A DNA stretch of 64,000 nt from Parvularcula maris (GTDB lineage: Bacteria > Pseudomonadota > Alphaproteobacteria > Caulobacterales > Parvularculaceae): positions 620,001 through 684,000 of the forward strand of contig NZ_JANIBC010000001.1 of assembly GCF_024505085.1 (NCBI RefSeq), written 5' to 3'. The translations under genes were made by a program, and so were the position numbers. Positions 43,849 to 51,027 of this stretch are shown here, one piece after another (the stretch's first letter is position 1; each line of letters opens with the position of its first letter). The notes beneath the pieces are model-generated. The model saw only the letters and a program-made list of their open reading frames with translations. It did not search any database and was not told where the DNA came from.

Positions 43849-44358
43849 ATGACCTTTCTCCTCCTGGCCGCGCTGGCGGCGACGAACCCTGAAGAAGCGG
43901 TCCTTCAGACCGTGGACCGCTTCTTCGAAGCCTACTACGCCCGCGACGCCGAGGCGGGCGCCGAGACCATCACCGCTACCGCTTCGGGGCGGCAAGTCAG
44001 CATCGGTGAGGACGCAGAGCCGACCGGCATCTCCGCCCCCATCGACGTCGCGTCGTTTGTCGCTGCCTGGAGCGATCTTCCCACCAAGAACGCCGAACTC
44101 TACTGGGAGCCGAAGGTGCAGGTCACCGAAGGGCTGGCCCAGGTTTTCGCGCCCTATGTGATCGAGGTGGATCGGCGGATCGTCCATTGCGGCTTCGACG
44201 CCTTCACCCTGATCGAGGTGGAGGGCACATGGAAGATCGACACCATTCAGTTCACGGCGGAGCCGACGGGTTGCGCGAGGCTAGGCTACGATCCGTTGAG
44301 GGAGGACCTTCGGCCTGCCTCGCTGAGGCCGGTGCTCTCCGGTGAGAAGCCTAAGTAG
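43849..44358 (+). CDS. SnoaL/NTF2-like domain protein
   Basis: 169 residues. A short hydrophobic start (MTFLLLAALAA) may be a signal peptide. NPEEAVLQTVDRFFEAYYARDAEAGAETITATASG and the closing strands FDAFTLIEVEGTWKIDTIQFT are typical of the NTF2-like cone fold, used by varied small-molecule-binding proteins and enzymes. Its end overlaps the uracil-DNA-glycosylase-like gene by 17 bases. Confidence 0.7.
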   Translation: MTFLLLAALAATNPEEAVLQTVDRFFEAYYARDAEAGAETITATASGRQVSIGEDAEPTGISAPIDVASFVAAWSDLPTKNAELYWEPKVQVTEGLAQVFAPYVIEVDRRIVHCGFDAFTLIEVEGTWKIDTIQFTAEPTGCARLGYDPLREDLRPASLRPVLSGEKPK

Positions 44359-44869
44359 GGACGAAGCCGACCTGCTGTCCAGCCTGGAGGCGCTGGCGCC
44401 CGAAGCCAGCCTTCCCGGCTTCGATCCCTTGGGCGGCGGGCTCGGCGCGAGGCTTCTGATCCTCCTGGAGAAGCCGTCAGGGCTCGCCCATGAGAACGCC
44501 GTGGTGTCCCCAGACAATGGCGAGCGCAACACGGTTCGCCTGCTTCTGGAGCGGGCAGGGGTGCCGCGGACGGAGGTGCTGATCTGGAACGCCGTGCCCT
44601 GGTGGAACGGCACGGCCAAGGTGACGGCGGGGGAGCGGCGGCTAGGAGCGGATGCGCTCCGTAAGCTGATCGTCTCCATGCCGAACCTGCGGGCGGCGGC
44701 GCTGGCGGGAAGAACCGCCGAGACGGTCTGGCAGCAATCGAGGGCAGGCGCTGTTCCAGTCTTCGTCTCGGCGCATCCCTCACCCAATGTGAGGGCGGGG
44801 TACCCGGAGCGATGGAACGCCATTCCGGGTATCTGGAGGGAAGCCTACGAGGCCAGTGTGCTAGCGTAG
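44342..44869 (+). CDS. Uracil-DNA glycosylase superfamily protein
   Basis: 175 residues from GTG 44342. LLILLEKPSGLAHENAVVSPDNGERNTVRLL, LIWNAVPWWNG and FVSAHPSPNVR follow the order of UDG-superfamily motifs: a glycine/proline water-activating motif, an inner strand with Asn, and a final H-P-S leucine-loop motif. The first motif (EKPSG) is not canonical, so activity on uracil is not assured. It overlaps the upstream NTF2-like gene by 17 bases, suggesting coupling, and its last 9 bases overlap the convergent 57-residue gene. Confidence 0.75.
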   Translation: MRSLSRDEADLLSSLEALAPEASLPGFDPLGGGLGARLLILLEKPSGLAHENAVVSPDNGERNTVRLLLERAGVPRTEVLIWNAVPWWNGTAKVTAGERRLGADALRKLIVSMPNLRAAALAGRTAETVWQQSRAGAVPVFVSAHPSPNVRAGYPERWNAIPGIWREAYEASVLA

Positions 44870-45034
44870 GTCGCCGCGGCGCTCGAAGCCGTCGCAGGCG
44901 GAGCTGTCGTAACCTTCGCGGCAGAGAAAGCTCTGGCAGCGCTCCTTCATCTCGTGATCGGTCGAGTAGGCCTGACCGACCAGGGTGGAAGGATCGTTCA
45001 TCAGTAAGCAGAGCTCTTCGAATTCGTCACGCAT
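44861..45034 (-). CDS. 57-residue Cys-rich small protein downstream of Y-polymerase
   Basis: A short frame, ATG 45034 to TAG 44861, with AGGAG upstream of the start. It encodes a charged soluble protein with cysteines at 9, 33, 38 and 47 (ERCQSFLC and SACDGFERRG), possibly a small zinc or redox fold. It lies 71 bp after the Y-family polymerase on the same strand and may share its SOS-controlled transcript. No known family is recognised. Confidence 0.65.
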   Translation of the reverse strand: MRDEFEELCLLMNDPSTLVGQAYSTDHEMKERCQSFLCREGYDSSACDGFERRGDLR

Positions 45035-45105
45035 GGTCTTTCTCCTACACTGCCGGTGCGGTCGCAGCCGGTCTCAGGGGAAAGTTCGCAAGGGGCGAAA
45101 CATGG

Positions 45106-46479
45106 TTACATGACGAACTCGGCCTGGTCGGGAACGCGGCTGAAGGCGATCTTGCCCCCCAGATAGTTGAGGTCGAGGTTGAGCTGCGCGGCCAAGGTGA
45201 CGTAGCGGCCGATGGCGGGGCCCCGCTCTTTACCCTTGCCGAGCCCAGCAATCTTGCCGTCTTCATCGGCGTTGAGGGCGTCGATCATCTTCCACAGGCG
45301 CTCGCGGTTTCTCGTCGTAGCGAGATCGCCGGCCCCGGCGAAGAGCTCCGTCTGACGCTCTTCGACACTGCCGAGGGCCGTGAGGTGGGACAGGTAGATG
45401 GCGACTTTACCAAACCGTAGAGACTGGACGCCGGTTCGCCGCCTGATCTCTTCGAGATGATGCGTCCAGAGATGGTCGAACGCCTCTAGGATGGCAAAGC
45501 TGTCGGCGGTCGCTTCCAGCGAGGTGCTCCCCTCCATGGCTTCGAGCTGCCCCTCCCTCTTTCGCAGTTGCGAGTAGAGGCTGACATTCCGTGTGCGGTA
45601 TCCATAGTGCCTGAGACGGGCCGCCGCCTTGAGGACCAGGGCGCGGGCGACGATCCGAGCGCCTTCGGGCGTCTCGTGGTCCTTGCCGAGGACACGGCTG
45701 TGGCCGATCATGGACTTTTTCGGTTTGCTGCGCGGCTCGTCGGTTTCGTAGCCGTGAAGGGCATACCAGAAGCGCTCGCCTTCGACGGAGTTCCAGATCT
45801 TGCGCATCTGCTTGGGCGAGAGCGTCCAAAGCTGCTCGCAGGTCCTAACTTCCACGTTCTCTAGCCGGGCGAGCATGCCGTTGCCGATGCCTGGGATGTC
45901 GTGAAGGGCCATGCCGCTCAGCCGCTGCGGAAGATCCGTAGGCAGAAAGACCGTCAGGCCGTCGGGCTTCCGCGACTCCGCTGCGAGCTTGCCGAGAAGC
46001 CTCGTCTGCGCCAGCCCGATAGAGGAACGCAGGGCCGGTCCGAACCTCTGGTGCAGCGCAGCCTTCACGGCTCTGGCCGTTCTAAGGGCAGCTTCGGGCT
46101 CTCCTTCGGAAGGGGAGAGGGAGCAGGCTACCTCGTCGACCGAATAGACCGTGTGGATCGGAAGCACCTCCTCGATCGTCTCCTTGATGTCCTGATGGAT
46201 GGCGACATAGCGGTCGTGCCTCGCGGCGATGATGACGATATCGGGACACAGGCGGCGGGCTTCCCGGACTGTCGTGCCCCTTTTGATGCCGTAGGGCCTG
46301 GCCTCGTAGCTCGCCGCGATGGCGCCGGTATGATCGCTTTCCAGCGGCGTGACCATGACCGGCCTTCCGCATAAGGAGGGGTTGTCGGCCTGCTCCACGC
46401 TGGCGAAGAACGCGTTGAAGTCCAGGAACAAATAGCCCAGCCGGTCGTAATAGCCCGGCACACCATCGCGAAAGACCAT
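45106..46479 (-). CDS. Y-family translesion DNA polymerase
   Basis: 457 residues. Palm motifs YLFLDFNAFFASVEQ (first catalytic Asp) and VYSVDEVACSL (Asp-Glu pair), a steric/finger region SYEARPYGIKRGTTVREAR, the thumb helix-hairpin-helix LHDIPGIGNGMLARL, and a C-terminal little-finger region. It is a DinB/UmuC-like error-prone polymerase for bypassing lesions. It is unlike classical DinB (usually about 350-410 residues) in being longer at the C-terminus. ATG 46479 is preferred over TTG 46515, which falls inside the LexA box upstream. Confidence 0.88.
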   Translation of the reverse strand: MVFRDGVPGYYDRLGYLFLDFNAFFASVEQADNPSLCGRPVMVTPLESDHTGAIAASYEARPYGIKRGTTVREARRLCPDIVIIAARHDRYVAIHQDIKETIEEVLPIHTVYSVDEVACSLSPSEGEPEAALRTARAVKAALHQRFGPALRSSIGLAQTRLLGKLAAESRKPDGLTVFLPTDLPQRLSGMALHDIPGIGNGMLARLENVEVRTCEQLWTLSPKQMRKIWNSVEGERFWYALHGYETDEPRSKPKKSMIGHSRVLGKDHETPEGARIVARALVLKAAARLRHYGYRTRNVSLYSQLRKREGQLEAMEGSTSLEATADSFAILEAFDHLWTHHLEEIRRRTGVQSLRFGKVAIYLSHLTALGSVEERQTELFAGAGDLATTRNRERLWKMIDALNADEDGKIAGLGKGKERGPAIGRYVTLAAQLNLDLNYLGGKIAFSRVPDQAEFVM

Positions 46480-46509
46480 GCTCCACCTTCGTTCCCGCTT
46501 CGATGGTAG

Positions 46510-46524
46510 GAACAAAAGTAGAAC
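46510..46524 (-). promoter_or_regulatory. LexA (SOS) box upstream of Y-polymerase
   Basis: GAAC-AAAAGTA-GAAC on the plus strand (GTTC-N7-GTTC on the minus strand) is an exact match to the alphaproteobacterial LexA operator. It lies 31 bp before the chosen polymerase start. Induction by DNA damage is predicted. Confidence 0.85.
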
Positions 46525-46550
46525 ATGGCCGGAAGAGTCAACGCCGAGAG

Positions 46551-47093
46551 TCAGCTACTCGCCGATTCGTTTTCCAGATCGGCGATCAGCGGCTTGATCA
46601 CCCGCCTCCAGTCGCGCTCGGAGATAGGGCCGACATAGCGGAACCGGACGACACCCTCCTTGTCGATGACGAAGGTCTCTGGAGCCCCTGTCACGCCGAA
46701 CTGGGCGACGGCGTAGCCTTCGGGGTCGAGGCCGACGGCGGCGAAGGGGCTGCCGTGGCGTTCCAGCCAGGCGGCGGCGTCGTCAGGCGCATCGTTCCAG
46801 GCGATGCCGTAGATCAGCACGCCCTCGGACTGCATCTCGAGAAGCACCGGGTGCTCGTAGAGGCAGTAAATGCACCAGCTTCCCCAGATGTTCACCAGCG
46901 TCACCTCGCCGCCGAACGCCTCCTGGCCGAACGGTCCGGGATAGCCCGGCACCGCGCCGAGCTCGATGGCGGGCGCCTCCTGGCCGATCAGGACGGAAGG
47001 CGCGGACGAGCCGTCGATGGACAGGCCGCGAAACGCGTAGACCCCGACAATGCCGAGCACGAGGAGGGGGAAGACCAGGAACTGCTTTCTCAT
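46551..47093 (-). CDS. CcmG/DsbE-like membrane-anchored thioredoxin
   Basis: 180 residues: an N-terminal anchor (FLVFPLLVLGIVGVYAF) and a thioredoxin fold with active site WCIYC (Cys74, Cys77). The sequence VNIWGSWCIYCLYEHPVLLEM and GVTGAPETFVIDKEGVVRFRYVGPI matches CcmG/DsbE, which reduces apocytochrome c in the periplasm. The usual WCxPC or WCPTC is replaced by CIYC. No other ccm gene is nearby. Confidence 0.85.
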   Translation of the reverse strand: MRKQFLVFPLLVLGIVGVYAFRGLSIDGSSAPSVLIGQEAPAIELGAVPGYPGPFGQEAFGGEVTLVNIWGSWCIYCLYEHPVLLEMQSEGVLIYGIAWNDAPDDAAAWLERHGSPFAAVGLDPEGYAVAQFGVTGAPETFVIDKEGVVRFRYVGPISERDWRRVIKPLIADLENESASS

Positions 47094-47196
47094 CGCGCCT
47101 ATCTGCGCTCACCCCCTTGCAAAGGCCAGGGGGAGTCCCCTTATCGTTTAACATGATGCTTACGGCATCGTCACTTGGAGGAGGAGGTCAGGACCG

Positions 47197-47592
47197 ATGG
47201 ACAACACAAGCGATAGCCCCCGTAGCGGCGGCGGTTTTTGGAAGTTTCTGCTGTTTCTGATGATCGTCGCCGTGGCGATGGGGACCTGGGCCGCTTACCA
47301 GTACGGCGCCGAGTGGGATCTCGTGGTCAATGGCCGAACCTTCGACGAGCTGCAGCCCTGGGAAGTGGTCGGCGGCGTCATCATCGGCATTCTGGGTCTG
47401 ATCGTCGGCCTCGTCGGCGGCGCGATCGGCATCGTGGTCGGGCTGCTGGCCGCAGCCTTCGCCGTCCTGATGGCCTTCCTCGGCATCTTCGCCGGTCTGT
47501 TCATCACCGCCGGCGTGGTGCTTGGCCCGTTCCTTCTGCTCGCCGCGGTGATCCTCCTGATGCGCCGCCGCAGCCACCCCGAGGCGATCTAG
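47197..47592 (+). CDS. Small membrane protein
   Basis: 131 residues. One N-terminal helix (FLLFLMIVAVAMGTWAAYQYG), then a Gly/Val-rich run of two or three helices from VVGGVIIGILGLIVGLVGGAIG to AGVVLGPFLLLAAVILLM, ending RRRSHPEAI. AGGAGGAGG lies 8-12 bp before the ATG. It is first of three closely spaced genes. No known function. Confidence 0.75.
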   Translation: MDNTSDSPRSGGGFWKFLLFLMIVAVAMGTWAAYQYGAEWDLVVNGRTFDELQPWEVVGGVIIGILGLIVGLVGGAIGIVVGLLAAAFAVLMAFLGIFAGLFITAGVVLGPFLLLAAVILLMRRRSHPEAI

Positions 47593-47595
47593 GCC

Positions 47596-47805
47596 GTGAC
47601 CCTCGGCAACATCATGCTAGGCGCGGTGGTGCTCGCTACCGTCGCCTACGCCGCGGTACTCATCATGGGGATGATCGCGCTCTGGCCCTTCGGCCTGATC
47701 GGGCTCGGCGTCCTCCTCTTCATGGGGGTGATGCTCGGAGGCGTCATCGTGCAGCGGGCACGGGACCCTGAGGACCGTCACTACTCGAGGAACGTGAAGG
47801 AGTAA
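47596..47805 (+). CDS. Small two-helix membrane protein
   Basis: 69 residues from GTG 47596, three bases after the previous stop. Two predicted helices (IMLGAVVLATVAYAAVLIMGMIALW and GLIGLGVLLFMGVMLGGVIV) and a charged tail RARDPEDRHYSRNVKE. It lies between another membrane protein and ybjQ and is probably part of the same transcript. Not recognised. Confidence 0.7.
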   Translation: MTLGNIMLGAVVLATVAYAAVLIMGMIALWPFGLIGLGVLLFMGVMLGGVIVQRARDPEDRHYSRNVKE

Positions 47806-47808
47806 GCC

Positions 47809-48189
47809 ATGCTGATGACCACCACGGACTATGTCGTCGGGCACGAGGTGACGGAGGTGCTGGGCCTCGTCCGCGGCAACGTCATCCGTGCACGCCATGT
47901 GGGTAACGACATCATCGCGGGGCTTCGCAACATCGTGGGCGGGGAGGTCAACGAGTACACCAAGCTCATGGCCGAAGCGCGCGAGCAGTCCCTCGACCGC
48001 ATGAAAAGCCATGCGCAAAGCCTCGGCGCGGATGCGGTGATCGGCGTCAACTTCACCACGGCGGCGTTGACCCAGGGGGCGGCGGAGATTCTCGCCTTCG
48101 GCACAGCGGTCAAGCTCGGCGGTAAGGTCGCAAGCACGAAGCCGCTTCAGGCGTCGGCGAGCGGCGACGGGATGGTGCGGCGCGTCTAG
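47809..48189 (+). CDS. ybjQ: YbjQ/DUF74 family protein
   Basis: 126 residues. The YbjQ family forms small pentameric cytoplasmic proteins annotated as heavy-metal binding, but its role is not established. EVTEVLGLVRGNVIRARHVGNDIIAGLRNIVGGEVNEYTKL and AQSLGADAVIGVNFTT are family signatures. It begins three bases after the two-helix membrane gene, so the three genes look like one operon. A 10-bp stem (48203-48212 with 48236-48245) without a T tract follows. Confidence 0.88.
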   Translation: MLMTTTDYVVGHEVTEVLGLVRGNVIRARHVGNDIIAGLRNIVGGEVNEYTKLMAEAREQSLDRMKSHAQSLGADAVIGVNFTTAALTQGAAEILAFGTAVKLGGKVASTKPLQASASGDGMVRRV

Positions 48190-48202
48190 CGGTGCTAGAG
48201 GA

Positions 48203-48245
48203 CCGCTCCGGGTTCAGGCGGTGAGGAGCTTATCCCCCGGAGCGG
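48203..48245. other. Inverted repeat between ybjQ and convergent gene
   Basis: CCGCTCCGGG and CCCGGAGCGG pair perfectly around a 23-nt loop. There is no T tract, so intrinsic termination is doubtful. Its position between convergent genes would suit a transcription barrier. Confidence 0.4.
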
Positions 48246-48269
48246 CTGCCGTGCGGGTCCGGGCGCGCC

Positions 48270-48542
48270 CTAGAGCCTTTCCTCGCACATGCTCTTGGTG
48301 ATGGACGAACTGGCCTCCTCGGCATTGCAGGAGGCGGTCGTCTCACCGTTCAAGCCGTTCGTGCACCGATAGATATAGGCGCACTCTTCGTCTGTTTCCG
48401 AACCTTCCGTGCGCGTGACTTCGCAAGAACAGGTAGCCGTCGGCTCCTGCGCCAGAAGCGCTGCGACCATGTCGAGCCTCGCATGATCCACGGCGGGGCT
48501 GGCAAGAAGGATGGGAGAAAGCATCGAGATGAGCAGTTGCAT
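48270..48542 (-). CDS. Small secreted Cys-rich protein
   Basis: 90 residues from ATG 48542, which opens a signal-like start (MQLLISMLSPILLASPAV). The mature part carries six cysteines (TCSCE, EECAY, YRCTN, ASCNA, SMCEE), suggesting up to three disulfides in the periplasm or outside. A GAAGGGA site lies upstream. No family is recognised. Confidence 0.6.
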   Translation of the reverse strand: MQLLISMLSPILLASPAVDHARLDMVAALLAQEPTATCSCEVTRTEGSETDEECAYIYRCTNGLNGETTASCNAEEASSSITKSMCEERL

Positions 48543-48599
48543 GAGGTCTGTCCCTTCAACAAACACCGGAAAACTCAGCCGGCGGAGGGGACGCTACGC

Positions 48600-48860
48600 C
48601 GCGGATGATCCGAGTCCAGAAGTATTGAATGGCTTTCTGGTTAGGTAGATTTGGGTGAAACCGGAAGTTTGTAAAGCCTCGATCAGCGATTGCCGAAACA
48701 GAACTTAGGATTGTAGATCTTCTTTCCAAGTGGTGCGGTTGCTCAACTACGCTGTTTTCTAGATATACGAGAAACACCGTTATGATATTCAGTATATCTT
48801 GGTTTGGTGTGCCGAACACAGCTCACAACTCTGGTGTTCCTGTCCTGTGGTTCATGACAG
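48600..48860. other. AT-rich 260-bp stretch without a clear gene
   Basis: Composition falls sharply compared with the rest of the window (runs such as TATACGAGAAACACC, TATGATATTCAGTATATC). No convincing coding frame is seen on either strand. It ends where the RTX metalloprotease frame begins. It may be inserted foreign DNA, a decayed gene or a promoter region. Confidence 0.55.
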
Positions 48861-48989
48861 TTCGTCCTGATCCTGCTTTCGAACGGTGCCAGCCCGCTGA
48901 CGGTCGATATACCGCAGGCGCGCAGCTTCGATGCTAACTTCACGCTGACCGGTAGCTCGGGCCTCTTCGACCAGGGCTTTCTCGACGCT

Positions 48990-50927
48990 GTGCTTCAGAC
49001 CGCTCAGACCGTGGTCAGCACGTGGAGCTCCTTCATCGGCGCGGCGGTCGGTGCGAGCCTGGAAGTGGCGATCGACGTGTTCTCCGACGAGGAGACCAGC
49101 ACAGTCGCCTTTGCCGGGCCGCGGGAGATCGTCCAGGAGGGCTTTGTCGACCGCAACGGCAACGGCGTGACCGATGAGGGGGACTTCTTCCTTCTAACCG
49201 CAGGTTCGCTGTTCGAGCTGCAGACCGGCATCGACCCGAATGGCGAGGAAGCCGACATCATCATCGGCATCAACGGCGCCTTCGTTCAGTCCGGCAGCAT
49301 CTTCATCGACCCTGAGGCCGACGATCCCGTGCCCCCTGGTCTGATCGACCTCTACTCGGTGATCCTGCACGAGTTCGCCCACGGGCTCGGCTTCCTCGGT
49401 TTTGCCGAGGCTGACGGCCTGCCGACCTTCAACTTCGGCACGGAGGCGGATCCGCTCATTATCGAGTTCGGCTTCGCCTACGACTTCTTCGTCGAGCTCG
49501 ACGAGGGGCGGCCGTTCTTTACCGGGCCGAACTCCGTCGCGGCCTACGGCGAGGCCGTGCCGCTCGAGTTCCAGGCCGGACTTGGCTCGGACATCAGCCA
49601 CTTCCAGGGCACGCCGCTCGACTTCTTCCCCGACACCTCCTTCGCCCTGATGAACCCCAGCGTCATCCCCGGCGACCGGACGGTGATCGGTCAGGCCGAG
49701 CTGGAGCTCTTCCGCGACATCGGCATGCCGATCGTCGCCGATGCCGATGTCTATGTGTACGAGCTCGACGTCCTGCGGACACTCGGCCTCGTGCGTACGG
49801 TCACGGTGGGGGACGTGGTCAGCGTCACCGAGGACAGCGTGACGGTCGCGATCGTCCTCGACGGTCTCAACCCCTTCACCTCCACCCAGGTCGGTGTCGG
49901 CGTGGAGATCGCGGGCGAGGCGGGAATCGTCTCGGCAAGAGCCGTCTTCGATCCGCAGACCAACGTCACCTTCGTCACCTTCGATCGGGACCAGGTGCTC
50001 GGCGGCACCGGCAACGAGATCGACACCGCCTTCGAGGTCCGTCTGTTTAACCCGGCGCAGCTCCAGCTCGCCAACGGGGAGCTGTCCCAGGACTTCTCCA
50101 TCGGCATCACCGCCGAGGTGGGAACCGATGGCGACGACCGTATCAACGGCGGCAATGGCGACCAGACGATCTTCGGCAATGAGGGCAACGATACGCTTCG
50201 CGGCGGCAATGGCGACGATATCCTGTCGGGCGATGCCGGTGATGACCTTCTGAGCGGCGGTAATGGCAGCGACATCCTGCTTGGCGACGAAGGGGACGAC
50301 AACCTACGCGGCGGCAACGGCTCCGACGAGCTGTTCGGCGGCAATGGCAACGATGATCTGCGCGGCGATAATGGTGACGATCTCCTCTTCGGCGAAGCCG
50401 GTGACGACGATCTTCGCGGCGGCAATGGCAGTGACGGCCTCTCCGGCGGCGACGGCGATGACGACCTTCGAGGCCGCAACGGCAACGACGACCTCTTCGG
50501 CGATGCGGGTAATGACGATCTGAGGGGCGGCAGCGGTTCCGACGCTATGTTCGGCGGAGACGGAGACGAAGACCTCCGCGGCGGCGCTGGCAACGACCTT
50601 CTCGTGGCCGGTGACGGTAATGACGGTCTCAACGGCGGCGCAGGCAGCGATGTCCTCGTGGCCGGCGGGGGCGTTGACTTCCTTCGCGGCGGCAGCGGGG
50701 CCGACTTCTTCGACATCACCGATGCGGAAATCGCCCTGATCGAGGACTTCAGGGAGGGTCAGGACACCCTCGTCTTCGACGACGTGGAGTACTCCACCGC
50801 CGAAGAGATCGCCGCCTTCATCTCCCTCGAGGGCGTCGAGGCCAGCTCGATCGGCCGCGACCTTGTGCTGACCATCGGCGAGACCCAGACGGTGATCGTC
50901 GAGAACTTCGGCGACCTCCTGGCCTAA
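48990..50927 (+). CDS. RTX metalloprotease-like protein, start missing or non-canonical
   Basis: At least 645 residues. A zinc-protease helix (LHEFAHGLGFLGF, about residue 127) lies in a gametolysin/M10-like domain. A beta region follows, then about twenty GGxGxDx-type RTX nonapeptides (50130-50710) that bind calcium, and a C-terminal secretion region ending VIVENFGDLLA. No N-terminal signal; type I secretion is expected. The frame stays open to a stop at 48855 with coding-like codons (SFDANFTLTGSSGLFDQGFLDA precedes GTG 48990) but no ATG, GTG or TTG. The true start is therefore absent, non-canonical, or displaced by a frameshift. A UUCG terminator follows. Confidence 0.7.
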   Translation: MLQTAQTVVSTWSSFIGAAVGASLEVAIDVFSDEETSTVAFAGPREIVQEGFVDRNGNGVTDEGDFFLLTAGSLFELQTGIDPNGEEADIIIGINGAFVQSGSIFIDPEADDPVPPGLIDLYSVILHEFAHGLGFLGFAEADGLPTFNFGTEADPLIIEFGFAYDFFVELDEGRPFFTGPNSVAAYGEAVPLEFQAGLGSDISHFQGTPLDFFPDTSFALMNPSVIPGDRTVIGQAELELFRDIGMPIVADADVYVYELDVLRTLGLVRTVTVGDVVSVTEDSVTVAIVLDGLNPFTSTQVGVGVEIAGEAGIVSARAVFDPQTNVTFVTFDRDQVLGGTGNEIDTAFEVRLFNPAQLQLANGELSQDFSIGITAEVGTDGDDRINGGNGDQTIFGNEGNDTLRGGNGDDILSGDAGDDLLSGGNGSDILLGDEGDDNLRGGNGSDELFGGNGNDDLRGDNGDDLLFGEAGDDDLRGGNGSDGLSGGDGDDDLRGRNGNDDLFGDAGNDDLRGGSGSDAMFGGDGDEDLRGGAGNDLLVAGDGNDGLNGGAGSDVLVAGGGVDFLRGGSGADFFDITDAEIALIEDFREGQDTLVFDDVEYSTAEEIAAFISLEGVEASSIGRDLVLTIGETQTVIVENFGDLLA

Positions 50928-50950
50928 GCTCCAGCGCCAACCCAATGAAG

Positions 50951-50980
50951 AAAGGCCGGACATTCGTGTCCGGCCTTTTT
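50951..50980 (+). terminator. UUCG-loop terminator after RTX gene
   Basis: AAAGGCCGGACA and TGTCCGGCCTTTTT pair over 12 bp around a TTCG tetraloop with a T tail, 23 bp after the stop. It is a very strong intrinsic terminator; the A tract on the 5' side lets it also serve the convergent M13 peptidase gene. Confidence 0.92.
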
Positions 50981-51027
50981 GCTGTGCGACGAGGGGAGCG
51001 GAGTGCTGGGCGCTCCGCCTGCCGACC

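Noticed and set aside
48854-48937. ATG 48854 as the start of the RTX metalloprotease
   Set aside because: It is in another frame and reaches a stop (TAA at 48935) before joining; it would need a frameshift, which is noted as a possibility only.
50130-50710. Dense short tandem repeats that might suggest a CRISPR array or satellite
   Set aside because: They are 27-bp coding periods of the RTX nonapeptides, in frame, without constant repeats or unique spacers.
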